A stretch of 58,966 nucleotides of DNA. Source: Caballeronia megalochromosomata. GTDB taxonomy: Bacteria > Pseudomonadota > Gammaproteobacteria > Burkholderiales > Burkholderiaceae. The notes below the pieces were generated by a model. The model saw only the letters and a list, made by a program, of their open reading frames with translations, was not told the origin of the DNA and made no database searches. A program made the translations under genes and the position numbers. This document shows positions 1 through 8,981 of the stretch, piece after piece. Each line of letters begins with the position of its first letter. Position 1 is the stretch's first letter. The stretch lies in assembly GCA_001580565.1 (NCBI GenBank), contig LRBF01000237.1:1-58966 (forward strand). The letters are read 5' to 3'.

Positions 1-1
1 C

Positions 2-808
2 ATCCGCACCAGCAATCGAGGTCTGCCCTTCATTACCACACAGAGATCCCCCCATCTTCTGATCGACGATTCCGAGGCGATTTCGGGCGTTGACGGAAGC
101 CACGCGCTCTCGGCGCTCGGCAATCACGACATGGCCGTTGAAGCATTGCGCGCGGGGCATGCGTCGCGAATGCTCGACATCGCGCCGGCGCCGAACAAAG
201 TGCTTGCGGTGGTGGGTGCGACGCCGGGCACGGGGAAGACGTTCGTCGCGTCGAACCTGGCCGTGCTGCATGCGCAAACCGGCAAGCGCACACTGCTGAT
301 CGACGGCGACCTGAGACGCGGGCGCATCGCTTCGATCTTTGGACAGAACGGCGGCAACGGCTTTTCGGAAGTGCTCGCGAGCAAGGTGCACGTCGATCAT
401 GCAATCCGTCATGTCGATGTGCCGGGCCTGTCGCTGATCACGGCGGGCCGCTTCCCGGCCAATCCGTCGAAGATGCTTTCGACGCCGCGTCTCACGCTGA
501 TCCTCGACTATCTGCAACAGCAGTTCGACCTCGTCATCATCGATACACCGGCAGTGCTCGCCGTCAGCGATGCCAACCTCATCGCGGCGAACGCCGGGTC
601 GTCGGTGATCGTGGTGCGCCCGAGTGCGCAAAGCGAAGACGAACTGGAGGAAGCCATCAAGCGGCTCGATCTGACGGGCGCGCGCATCGCCGGTGTGATT
701 TTCAACGCGGTTCCCAGGCGTCGCAGCGACAAACGCACGTATGCCTACGCGAGCGCGTACATGTCGAATCCCGACACCGAAGAGGAAGACGCGAGCCATT
801 CCCGCTAA
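2..808 (+). CDS. Wzc-like polysaccharide tyrosine autokinase, C-terminal part (5' end outside window)
   Basis: The reading frame is open to the left edge, so this is the C-terminal part of a longer protein; the first in-frame ATG (131) lies inside the conserved 'E-A-L-R' region that precedes the ATPase core. It shows a BY-kinase Walker A (GATPGTGKTF), a Walker A' (LLIDGDLRRGR) and a Walker B (VIIDTPAV). The tail is tyrosine-rich (TYAYASAYM), as expected for the autophosphorylated tyrosine cluster. In this family an inner-membrane co-polymerase/kinase controls chain length and export of capsule or exopolysaccharide. It is followed by a secreted glycosidase and a second BY-kinase domain at 4545-6350, so it probably belongs to the same exopolysaccharide locus. 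Confidence 0.9.
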   Translation: MRTSNRGLPFITTQRSPHLLIDDSEAISGVDGSHALSALGNHDMAVEALRAGHASRMLDIAPAPNKVLAVVGATPGTGKTFVASNLAVLHAQTGKRTLLIDGDLRRGRIASIFGQNGGNGFSEVLASKVHVDHAIRHVDVPGLSLITAGRFPANPSKMLSTPRLTLILDYLQQQFDLVIIDTPAVLAVSDANLIAANAGSSVIVVRPSAQSEDELEEAIKRLDLTGARIAGVIFNAVPRRRSDKRTYAYASAYMSNPDTEEEDASHSR

Positions 809-881
809 AAGCGACTGCGGACCGCCGCATGTATCGCGGCAGGCAAGCGCTGCCCCGAGTCCGCCGCCAACAGGAATTTCC

Positions 882-2573
882 ATGTTCGTCATTTGCATGA
901 AGCGCAACCTGCCGCGCCGTTTGCGGCACGTGGGTCTGATGGGACGCATCGCGTTGCTGATTGCCGCGCAGTTGGCGGTGGTGGCTACGGCCGACTCGGC
1001 CTTCGCCCATGGCGAGCTGCAGTTGATGAGCGCGCCGGGCTCACTCATCAGCGACGACGCGGGGAGCAAACGCATCGATTTCAAGATCGCGCCCGAAAGT
1101 GTGTCGGATGGCGACCAGGTCGTCGCGACGCTCTATCGCTACGACGATAACGCCGAACTCTCGCAGCCGCCGCTCGGCAAATATCGCGTCCTGCCGGCGA
1201 CAGGCAACGGCGGCGCACCCATATCGGTCAACGTGTCCCTGCCGGGCGCCGGTCTCTATGTGCTGGACACGAAATTCGTATCGAAGGACGGTGTCGAGAA
1301 AGACGCGCTGAAAGTGAGCCTCGCCGCCCTTGCCTCTGGCAGCGGCAGTTTCAGCGAAGCCGGCGTGCAGACTCACTTCGCTCATCGAAAGGGCGTACCC
1401 GCCGTTGTGCTGCCGCTCGTCAAGCGAGCGGGCTTCACATGGATACGCGATGAAGTGTATTGGAGCGAGATCGAGAAAACGCCGGGCCAGTTTCAGCTTC
1501 CGCGCAACGACAACGAGTATGGCGGCTATGTCCGCCCGGCGGCGCGGATGAACCTGAAGGTGTTGATGGAGCTCGATTTCGGAAACGGGCGCGCTTATCC
1601 CACGCTTTTCAAGGGACCGCAAGGTTTCCCGCAAACACAACAGGAACGCGACCTCTTCGTGCGTTACGCCGAGAAAGTCGTCGGCTTCTATCGTGATTAC
1701 GTCAAGACGTGGGAGATATGGAACGAGCCGGAGTTTGCGAGCATCGGCTATGACAAGTACATCGCGCTGCTGAAGCCCGTCTACAGCGCGATCAAGAAGC
1801 TGAGCCCTGATTCGAGCGTCGTGTCGTGCGGCGGAGGCGGGGCGGGCGGCGGTCCCGGCGGCGATTGCATCATGCAGATCGTGAAGGCGGATGCGCTCGC
1901 GTATCAGGACGGCTTCAGCATTCATCCCTACATGTCGCCGTACGATCCCGATCTCGGCTATGCCGTGAAGAACTCGCCGCTGTCCCGGGTGAATGTGTCG
2001 ACCGTATGGCCGCATTTGCAGCGCATGACGCAGGCTCATCCGCGACCTGGCGTGGGACCGCTCAAGCTGTACGTCACGGAGATCGGATGGCCGTCGAATC
2101 CTGCGAATGCGGGTTTGTCGGAGCGCAAGCAGGCGGCCGCCGCGGCGCGCACTTTCCTGATTTCGCGGCGCTTCAACACGATGGAGACGGTGATCTGGTA
2201 CGACTTCGTCGACGACGGCGTCAACCCGAACGACAAGGAAGCCAACTTCGGCCTCCTACGGCTCGATCTGTCGCCGAAACCTGCGTATGTCGCCGCCGCC
2301 ACGCTGTTCAGGACCGTCGGCGCGCGCAAGTGGAATCGCGCGTTCGTCGATGACGAGACGACCAAAATCTATCAGTACGGCGGCGACGATCGCGTGATCG
2401 CGGGCTGGAGAAACGACGCCGATGCCGACCCGATCCTCACGCCGGCGCCCATCCCGCCGGGAAGGTACACACAGATCGACTGGCAGGGTTCGACTTCGAC
2501 CGTCGAAGTCGGGGAAGGCTTCAAATGGAAACTCGGCGCACTGCCGAAGTATCTGGTTCCGGCACGGCAATGA
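882..2573 (+). CDS. Secreted clan GH-A glycoside hydrolase (GH39/PslG-like)
   Basis: A protein of 563 residues with an N-terminal signal peptide (Arg-rich start, hydrophobic core, likely cleavage after AFA at residue 42). The frame is open upstream to 741, but ATG 882 has AGGAA five bases before it; ATG 897 is the alternative. The catalytic barrel shows the clan GH-A signatures: acid/base Glu282 in WEIWNEPEF and nucleophile Glu400 in YVTEIGWPS. A beta-rich C-terminal domain follows. Enzymes of this type (for example PslG in the Psl locus) trim exopolysaccharide in the periplasm. It lies 73 bp after the BY-kinase gene and is likely co-transcribed. Family assignment beyond clan level is uncertain. 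Confidence 0.85.
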   Translation: MFVICMKRNLPRRLRHVGLMGRIALLIAAQLAVVATADSAFAHGELQLMSAPGSLISDDAGSKRIDFKIAPESVSDGDQVVATLYRYDDNAELSQPPLGKYRVLPATGNGGAPISVNVSLPGAGLYVLDTKFVSKDGVEKDALKVSLAALASGSGSFSEAGVQTHFAHRKGVPAVVLPLVKRAGFTWIRDEVYWSEIEKTPGQFQLPRNDNEYGGYVRPAARMNLKVLMELDFGNGRAYPTLFKGPQGFPQTQQERDLFVRYAEKVVGFYRDYVKTWEIWNEPEFASIGYDKYIALLKPVYSAIKKLSPDSSVVSCGGGGAGGGPGGDCIMQIVKADALAYQDGFSIHPYMSPYDPDLGYAVKNSPLSRVNVSTVWPHLQRMTQAHPRPGVGPLKLYVTEIGWPSNPANAGLSERKQAAAAARTFLISRRFNTMETVIWYDFVDDGVNPNDKEANFGLLRLDLSPKPAYVAAATLFRTVGARKWNRAFVDDETTKIYQYGGDDRVIAGWRNDADADPILTPAPIPPGRYTQIDWQGSTSTVEVGEGFKWKLGALPKYLVPARQ

Positions 2574-2599
2574 GGCGATACGGACGCGCAACCATGAGA

Positions 2600-2632
2600 A
2601 AACGCTCCGGCACTGGGCGTGCCGGAGCGTTT
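2600..2632. terminator. Perfect 14-bp stem bidirectional terminator
   Basis: A 14-bp perfect inverted repeat (AAACGCTCCGGCAC and its complement) flanks a 5-base loop TGGGC. It lies between the convergent genes ending at 2573 (+) and 2648 (-). The A-run on one arm and T-run on the other let it act in both directions, although the T tract is only three bases. Confidence 0.85.
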
Positions 2633-2647
2633 CATGCGGATCTGCGC

Positions 2648-4042
2648 TTAAACCGGATTGGCCTTGACGAAGTTCTTGAAGGCCGTATAGGCCGACGTCT
2701 TCGTGACGCCATCGCCCTTCAAGAGGCCGAAGTTGTCGTCGATGACCGAGTACATCATCACGGACTGGAGGTTGTACTTGTCCTTGACCGACTTGTATTC
2801 GGCCAGCGCCTTGGTGACATAGGCGGCTTGCTGGTCCGCGTTGTCGCTCCAGCCGTTCCAGCCCCACTCGGTCAGGAAGATCGGAACGCCGAACGAGTCC
2901 TTGAGCGCCTGAAGCACGTCGAAGCACTGGTTGTTGATCCAGCCGCAGACCACATCGCCCGAGCTTTCGTACCAGTGGTAGCAGGTGATGTCCCAGCGAA
3001 TCGTTGCCGCGCCGCTCACGCCGTTGGCCGTGCCATTCGGGGTAATACCGTTCCACAGCATCTGCAGCGCACGATAGGCAAGCGGAATACCGACGTTCAC
3101 GCCGACCTTGATCGTCGGGTCGATGGCGCGGACACCGTCGACCATGCCGCGGATCACGCCACGGTACGGAAGCCACTGCACGGGGTCGTAGTTGCTGGTG
3201 AGGTTGCCGTTGCCGTTGGTCCGCACGGGCACTTCGAGCTCGTTACCGCACTCGATGTACTGCACCAGACCCTTGAGATTCGTCGTGACGCTGGTCGCGA
3301 GGTTGTAGCCGAGCGTGTAGGCCGCCGACTCGCTCATCGAGGTCGTGAAGCCCACCGAGCTCGGATTGAGCACGGGCAGGATCGACACGCCGCTGTTCTT
3401 GAACGCGCCCCTGAGCGCGTTCGCGAGGATATTCGCCATGGCGGGCGTCGCCACGTCGGCGCGGTAGTTCGTCACGCCCAGATCCTGGAGGATCGCGAGC
3501 TGCGAGGCAGCCGACATGGTGTTGTAGACGCTGCCGGCGCCCCAGGCCATGTGACCGTTCATGCCGTAGAACAGCGAGCCGGCGGTCTTGGTCGTGCCAC
3601 GCGGATCGGTGGTGCCGAGGTTCGTCCAGGGGCTGCCGTTCTTGTACCAGATGCCCGACGAACTCTGTGCGTAGATCGTGCCGTTGTAATACAGGATGAG
3701 GGTCAGAGCGACGGGAGAGCCGATCGAAATGCCCGTGCCGTTGCGAGTCACGCGGCCGCCGACGAGCGTCCAGACGACGCCTGAGCTGTCGGTCACGGAT
3801 GCTGCCGGAGGCGTGGCCGTTCCGCTCGCCGAGGTGGCGGCCTTGGCCACACCTGTCTGAGCGTTCGCGGTGCCGCCCGTGGCGCTGTCGCTATCGCTGC
3901 CGCCGCCGCACGCTGCCAGAGCAGCGCTGCCGGCGCCCGCCATCAGGAGTGAAAGAAAGGTTCTGCGCGAAACCGGTGCTTTCTGTTCATCGATTTCGGA
4001 CCACTTTTGTTGCCGCTTTTGGGAAGGAAGATTCGAAGACAC
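2648..4042 (-). CDS. Tat/lipoprotein-signal glycoside hydrolase (clan GH-A type)
   Basis: From GTG 4042 the protein has 464 residues. The frame continues to a TTG at 4102; neither start has a good Shine-Dalgarno, so the start is uncertain. A twin-arginine motif (SRRTFL, Arg26-27) precedes a hydrophobic stretch and a lipobox (LAAC, Cys45), then a Gly/Ser-rich linker, suggesting a Tat-exported, lipid-anchored enzyme. Candidate catalytic residues are Glu268 in ECGNELE and Glu392 in FLTEWGWNGWS, the usual positions for acid/base and nucleophile in clan GH-A. It converges on the glycosidase at 882-2573 and probably acts on the polysaccharide made by this locus. The substrate is not predictable. 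Confidence 0.75.
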   Translation of the reverse strand: MSSNLPSQKRQQKWSEIDEQKAPVSRRTFLSLLMAGAGSAALAACGGGSDSDSATGGTANAQTGVAKAATSASGTATPPAASVTDSSGVVWTLVGGRVTRNGTGISIGSPVALTLILYYNGTIYAQSSSGIWYKNGSPWTNLGTTDPRGTTKTAGSLFYGMNGHMAWGAGSVYNTMSAASQLAILQDLGVTNYRADVATPAMANILANALRGAFKNSGVSILPVLNPSSVGFTTSMSESAAYTLGYNLATSVTTNLKGLVQYIECGNELEVPVRTNGNGNLTSNYDPVQWLPYRGVIRGMVDGVRAIDPTIKVGVNVGIPLAYRALQMLWNGITPNGTANGVSGAATIRWDITCYHWYESSGDVVCGWINNQCFDVLQALKDSFGVPIFLTEWGWNGWSDNADQQAAYVTKALAEYKSVKDKYNLQSVMMYSVIDDNFGLLKGDGVTKTSAYTAFKNFVKANPV

Positions 4043-4544
4043 GGGAAAAAGTTCGCGTTTGACTGAGAGGATGCGGAGTATAAATTCCGAAATATCCGTC
4101 AAACGTTTCTGAATGTAACTGAATCGGAAAAAGGTAAACGCTTGTTATATTCATATCGTAGGCAGAAAATCTTCCTTCATATGATTACGGAATCGAAACA
4201 AATATTCGCTTGGTGATGAAAAGTGTTGTCTGAAGGAAAAAGTGCGTGTGTTTCATGCAACGGTCAGAATTGCACCGGTCGCGATTACCGAAATACCGGC
4301 GCCGTATTTTTATTCTTATGACGAAATGAATTGTGCGCGCGTTTATTTATCAGATGATTTTAACATCTGTCAATTTACGCCGATTTCGCAGGAGTTCCGA
4401 CCGACTTGTCCTCGTATATGATGGTTGTTCGCGTATTGAGGGCTGTCTTTGTCGGCATTGGTCTTACGAATAATGTAGCGCCATGCATTCGACTCGGCCG
4501 CGCGTTGAGTTGTCCGGCACGTAGGTGCCGATACAGAGGAACTC
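4043..4544. promoter_or_regulatory. AT-rich divergent intergenic region
   Basis: About 500 bp with no supported gene, clearly richer in A/T than its surroundings (for example 4140-4400). It separates two divergent genes and must hold both promoters. On the minus strand a TTGACG (4102-4097) and a TATACT about 14 bases further on resemble promoter elements but are closer together than usual. I cannot place a confident promoter for the gene at 4545. The 96-codon plus frame starting at 4406 looks spurious. Confidence 0.5.
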
Positions 4545-6350
4545 ATGTACTCAAAGATCGTTTCCGTCCTCTTCTACATGTTCTTCACCTGCGTGATTTT
4601 CAATCCGCGGGTGAACGGCTATACGATCTACTTCTATCTTTTCATCCCGTTTCTGGATCCGAGCTATCTGCGCTTTCTGACCGCGACCGCGCGTAGCTGG
4701 AGCGGTCCGCTGCTCGTCGCCGTCGCCGTCAGTCTTCTGGGCTCGCCAAGTGTCGCGATGCGGGTGATATCCATTGCGCTCTGCATCGGTTATCTGATGT
4801 ACACGATGGGCCGCCGAATTTGCTATCTGCACCACTGGATGGGGATCAACGTCGCGTTCGCGATCGTGCAATTCGCGGTCTATTACGTCGACAGGGGGCT
4901 CGCCGCCCAGCTCGGTCCGACGCTTCTGGCGCAATCGATCTGGGGGCAATATGCTACGCGGACGTACTCGAACTACTACGAGATCTTCTACTTCGCGCGG
5001 GCGTCCGGATTCTCCCGGGAGGCGGGCTTCTTCTCCTCGCTGCTCGTCGCGTCACTGATTGCTCACCTGCTGACCGAGAAGGTCAACAAGAAGCTCGTCG
5101 CGATGTATTGCGTCGGACTGTTCATCTGCTTCTCGAAGTCGTCGCTGATCCTGTTTATTTTCCTGGCGCTTTTTCCGCTTCGTCACAAGCTGCGCCTCAT
5201 CCATCCGCTTCTCGTTTTCACTGCGTTCATCGGTGTGGTCGGGCTGACCGGGATCTATCTGGGCAGCCACGACTTCTATGGATCGACGACATTCGCGCAC
5301 CGTTTCAATGGCTATCCCTTCCTGCTCGATGCGAAGCTGGAGGACCTGCTTGGAGGCGTGACGGCGGATGATGTGCGCTCACGTTACATGTATCTGCCGG
5401 CCTTCCGTCTGGTCGAGACCGAAATCGCCTCCGGTGTTCCGTTCGCCGGCCTTCCCGCGAGCATCGCGGAGATGGGGCTGTTCAGCGCGTTGCTGCTGTT
5501 TGGCGTCGTTGCGTTCACCGCCAGCGACGGCTTCGTCATGCTTCTGCTGCTCCTGCTCACGTCGACGGTCAGCATTACCACCGTGACATCGTTCGTGCCG
5601 ATCGCATACCTGATTCTGTACTGGCCCAAGTTCGCGGCCTATCGCGCGAAACGCACGTGGTTCATGCAGGAGCGCTTTGCGCTCACGCCGCTCGAACGGT
5701 TCGACTTCAGACGATCGAAACGGCTCAGGTTCGCGGCTGCGCCGTGGAAGCGCAAGGTGCTCGTCGTGACAAGTCCGGCGCCGCGCTCCGGCAAGACGTT
5801 CGTGGCCGCCAATCTGGCGGGCATCAATGCCGCGGGCGGCAAACGCGTGTTGCTCATCGATGGCGACTTGCGCCGTGGCCGAATCGCTTTCCTTTTTGGA
5901 CTCTCGGGGAACGCGGGACTCGCGCAGGTGCTCGAAGGCCGAACCGACGTCGACCGCGTGATCCGCTCCGTCGGCACGTCCGGTGCGGTCGACGTGATTC
6001 CCGCGGGCGACCTGTTTGTCGATCCGGCGCAATTGCTCTCCAATGGTCGTCTGGCGCGACTGCTGCAACAACTGGCGCCGCGTTACGATCTCATCGTCAT
6101 CGATACGCCCGCGGTGCTCTCGATCGACGATGCGTGCCTGGTCGCGCCGCTTGGCGGCACCACCGTGCTGGTGGCGCAGCCCGGCCAGCGCCGGGACGAG
6201 CTCGAAGAAGCCGTGCGGCAACTCGATCAGGTCGGCGCGCATATCGCCGGCGTGATTTTCAACGCGATACCGCCCGCCAGCGAGGAGCGCACGCGCGCCC
6301 CCGCCAGCGGATTTGCCCCGAGGCGCAGGCACGCGTCCATTCCTTATTGA
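4545..6350 (+). CDS. Fusion: Wzy-like polysaccharide polymerase + BY-kinase domain
   Basis: One uninterrupted 601-residue frame with AGAGGA four bases before ATG 4545. Residues 1-365 are a multi-pass membrane protein (roughly ten hydrophobic segments) with a polar loop between late helices, as in O-antigen polymerases/ligases. A basic linker (about 375-405) leads to a complete BY-kinase ATPase: Walker A with Lys417 (PAPRSGKTF), Walker A' LLIDGDLRRGR and Walker B with Asp520 (VIDTP). The kinase half closely resembles the kinase at 2-808, but the tyrosine-rich tail is replaced by an Arg/Ala-rich end with one terminal Tyr. Polymerase and length-control kinase are normally separate proteins. The polymerase label rests on topology and context. 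Confidence 0.75.
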   Translation: MYSKIVSVLFYMFFTCVIFNPRVNGYTIYFYLFIPFLDPSYLRFLTATARSWSGPLLVAVAVSLLGSPSVAMRVISIALCIGYLMYTMGRRICYLHHWMGINVAFAIVQFAVYYVDRGLAAQLGPTLLAQSIWGQYATRTYSNYYEIFYFARASGFSREAGFFSSLLVASLIAHLLTEKVNKKLVAMYCVGLFICFSKSSLILFIFLALFPLRHKLRLIHPLLVFTAFIGVVGLTGIYLGSHDFYGSTTFAHRFNGYPFLLDAKLEDLLGGVTADDVRSRYMYLPAFRLVETEIASGVPFAGLPASIAEMGLFSALLLFGVVAFTASDGFVMLLLLLLTSTVSITTVTSFVPIAYLILYWPKFAAYRAKRTWFMQERFALTPLERFDFRRSKRLRFAAAPWKRKVLVVTSPAPRSGKTFVAANLAGINAAGGKRVLLIDGDLRRGRIAFLFGLSGNAGLAQVLEGRTDVDRVIRSVGTSGAVDVIPAGDLFVDPAQLLSNGRLARLLQQLAPRYDLIVIDTPAVLSIDDACLVAPLGGTTVLVAQPGQRRDELEEAVRQLDQVGAHIAGVIFNAIPPASEERTRAPASGFAPRRRHASIPY

Positions 6351-6356
6351 GCCGGC

Positions 6357-8981
6357 TCAGTTCGCCGCTTCGAGCAGGCCAAGCAACGTCGGATCGAGTC
6401 GCCAGTCGGGCGTGTGCATGAGCGGCCATGCGCCCGGCGAATCCGGCGAGTTGAAGTAGACCACGGCCGTGAGCGAAGGCATGCCCGGCAGCACCTCGCG
6501 CAATGCGGTCAATACGTCGCGCTGGCGTTCCGGCGTGCCTTCCACGCCCAGTTCCGCGACCATCACCGGCAAGCCGAACGGCTGAACCCGCGCATACTTC
6601 TCGCGGAGAATCTTCGTGGCCGATGGCGCGCCTTCCTTCGATCCCATTGCGCACGTCGGGCAATCGAAGACCGAAAGACCGATTTCATCGACGTACTCGC
6701 GTCCCGGAAAATACGCGGCCAGTGGCGTATCGCCACGCGGCGACCAGACGAAGCTCAGCAACCTGGAACCCGCGCGGCATCGATCGACGAAATGCCGGTA
6801 AGCATCGATATAGCCCGAAGGATCGTTCGCGGCCCACGGATAGCGGCCGGTCGCGGTCTCCATCTCCTGGGCCCAGCGCACCTTCACATGCGCGTTGAGC
6901 GAACGCAGCGAGCCGCACACGGCGTCGATCTCGGCATCGTAAGCGCCGAGCTTCACGTCGCGCAGCAGCGTGTGCGGATTGCGCGATGATGCCGCCCACG
7001 GTTCCACCGTGACCATCAGGCTGCGCTTGCGCAAGCTCGCATAATTGCCCGCGTCGTGGATCTCGCTCGACGCGCCCGGATCCGCCCACGACACGAAGAT
7101 GTGCTCATAGTCGAGCGTATCGGCGAGCGCGTAGGCATGGTCCGGATCGTATGCGCCGATCTTCGGCGGCTGTGCGGCGACGGCGGGCGTGATCGCGCCG
7201 CCTCGCCACATGAGCGCTTCGATACCCTGGCCGAGCCGCAGATAGCCGCCCGCCAGAAGCACGAGCGCGGCCGTGACGAAGAGGCCGCGCCTCGCGAGCG
7301 GTCCTTGCGCGAGCAGGAGCGAAAACATCGACTGGCGATGCCCGTTCTCACGCGCATGCGCAACGACGATCAACATCGCAATGGCCAGGTACACGAGGGC
7401 ATTGAACATCGAGATCACGTAAAAGCCGCGGGCGCTGTCTGCATCGTCGACGAGCAGGACCGGCAGGCCGCACAGGAGCGCAAGGCAAAGGTACGGGGCG
7501 ACCACACGCACGGGTGCGATCGGATCCGCGCCCGCCGTCTTCGGCGTTACGCGAAAGGCGAACTCGCGTCCGCGCACGCAGTCGAGCGCCGCCGATGCAA
7601 CCCCCAGCAGCGACCAGGGCCAGCGCGCGAACAGGAACGCGAGCCCTTCCCACGATACGACGTTCGCGCTGTGCGGCCGCAGACACCCCGTGCTTTTCAC
7701 CCAGGCCATCAGCAACAGGATGCTCGCGGTCACCGGAGCGGCATGCAGCAGGTAAGCCGTGTAGGACACGTCGGCCCAAACCCTTCGCGTGAAGAGAGCG
7801 ATGACCGGCATCGCGACGCTGGCCGCCATCGTCAGCGAGAAAAGCGGATACCAGAGTTGTGCGAACAGAAACTGTCCCTTCAGGCGCAAGGGCAGACGGC
7901 CGAAATACGTCGACGTATAGCGGAACAGAATCACCGCGAGGCTCTTCGACCACTGGTACTCCTGCGTCACCATGTCGGCGAAGGTGCGCGGGCCTTCGCC
8001 GCTCGCGATCGCATCGAGCGCGTGAATGCCGCGCCAGCCGTGCGCGTTCATCATGAGCGTGGTGGAGTGGTCTTCCGCGAGTTCCGGCCCGAGACCGCCG
8101 ATGTCCCGCAACGCCTTTGTGCGCACCGCATAGTGAGAGCCGATGCAAAGCGGCGCCAGTCCGCCGTTATGGCCGGCCTGCAGTGCGCCATGCAACGCCG
8201 CTTCCGCATGCAGCCGGCCGCGCGCCGCCCAGCTACCGCTCGCGTTGCTGTCGCAGATGCTCGGCGCCGACACGTAGCCCACTTCCGGATCGTCGAACGG
8301 ACGCAGCATCGCTTCGAGGTATCCAGGCTGCGGCACGTGATCCGCGTCGAGTTGCGCGACGAAGTCGTAACTGGCGTACCCGAACTGGTCGTAGAAGTAG
8401 GCGAGATTGCCCTCCTTGCAGCGCGTGCGCCGCGGCCACGATGCGTTGTGGTAGTCCGCCACGTTCTTGCGCGTCGAGATGTGCACCCCATGACGCGCGC
8501 ACCATGCGATCGTCTCCTCGGAAGGATCTTCGTCGGCGAGCCACGTGTCGTGCGGATAGGACTGCGCGAGCATCGCCAGAAGCGTCGTACGCACGATGGA
8601 GAACGGCTCGGACGGCGCCTTCGTGACGACCATCGCGACGCGCAGGCCGGCGGGAATCGCCCGCGCGCGGTTCGGCACACGGGCGCGCGAGAACACGAGC
8701 ACGAAGTAGCCGGGAATGACCGTGGTCCAGAAGAGCACCGCGCAATTCACCGCGTAGCGGAATGCATCGACGTCGTGCCCGGGCCTGAGCCACCACGACC
8801 AGAACACGACGAGGCTCAACAACCAGCCCGATGCGAGCAGCGTGAACATGGCACGTTGCTTTCCGGACAGCAACGGAACGAGGAACGGCGCGTTCGCGTT
8901 CGCTTCGCCGGCCGCGCGCGCGTGTTCCGCGTCGCGGCCGGCTCGCTCCAGTTCTTCGGGACGAGCGGCCGGCGAGCTCAT
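6357..8981 (-). CDS. Fusion: family 2 processive glycosyltransferase + GH26-like hydrolase domain
   Basis: An 874-residue membrane protein. Two N-terminal helices (about 43-64, 76-97) precede a GT2 domain with the cellulose-synthase-type motifs: DAD at 212-214, ED at 303-304 and QxxQW (QEYQW, 340-344). More membrane helices lie between 374 and 583. Residues about 605-874 form a GH26-like domain with a candidate acid/base Glu706 (RWAQEME) and nucleophile Glu810 (VMVAELG). The synthase would use UDP- or GDP-sugars in the cytosol. Depending on whether 443-465 is an interface helix, the hydrolase domain could face the periplasm. Its ATG overlaps the ugd stop (ATGA), implying translational coupling. 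Confidence 0.8.
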   Translation of the reverse strand: MSSPAARPEELERAGRDAEHARAAGEANANAPFLVPLLSGKQRAMFTLLASGWLLSLVVFWSWWLRPGHDVDAFRYAVNCAVLFWTTVIPGYFVLVFSRARVPNRARAIPAGLRVAMVVTKAPSEPFSIVRTTLLAMLAQSYPHDTWLADEDPSEETIAWCARHGVHISTRKNVADYHNASWPRRTRCKEGNLAYFYDQFGYASYDFVAQLDADHVPQPGYLEAMLRPFDDPEVGYVSAPSICDSNASGSWAARGRLHAEAALHGALQAGHNGGLAPLCIGSHYAVRTKALRDIGGLGPELAEDHSTTLMMNAHGWRGIHALDAIASGEGPRTFADMVTQEYQWSKSLAVILFRYTSTYFGRLPLRLKGQFLFAQLWYPLFSLTMAASVAMPVIALFTRRVWADVSYTAYLLHAAPVTASILLLMAWVKSTGCLRPHSANVVSWEGLAFLFARWPWSLLGVASAALDCVRGREFAFRVTPKTAGADPIAPVRVVAPYLCLALLCGLPVLLVDDADSARGFYVISMFNALVYLAIAMLIVVAHARENGHRQSMFSLLLAQGPLARRGLFVTAALVLLAGGYLRLGQGIEALMWRGGAITPAVAAQPPKIGAYDPDHAYALADTLDYEHIFVSWADPGASSEIHDAGNYASLRKRSLMVTVEPWAASSRNPHTLLRDVKLGAYDAEIDAVCGSLRSLNAHVKVRWAQEMETATGRYPWAANDPSGYIDAYRHFVDRCRAGSRLLSFVWSPRGDTPLAAYFPGREYVDEIGLSVFDCPTCAMGSKEGAPSATKILREKYARVQPFGLPVMVAELGVEGTPERQRDVLTALREVLPGMPSLTAVVYFNSPDSPGAWPLMHTPDWRLDPTLLGLLEAAN

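Noticed and set aside
2525..3784. 419-codon plus-strand frame opposite the lipoprotein glycosidase
   Set aside because: It is antisense to a gene with Tat/lipobox signal and catalytic motifs; its Arg/Val/Asp-rich translation has no domain and its start lies inside another gene.
4406..4696. 96-codon gene preceding the polymerase-kinase fusion
   Set aside because: It overlaps the real start at 4545, has poor ribosome-site support and a random-looking translation.
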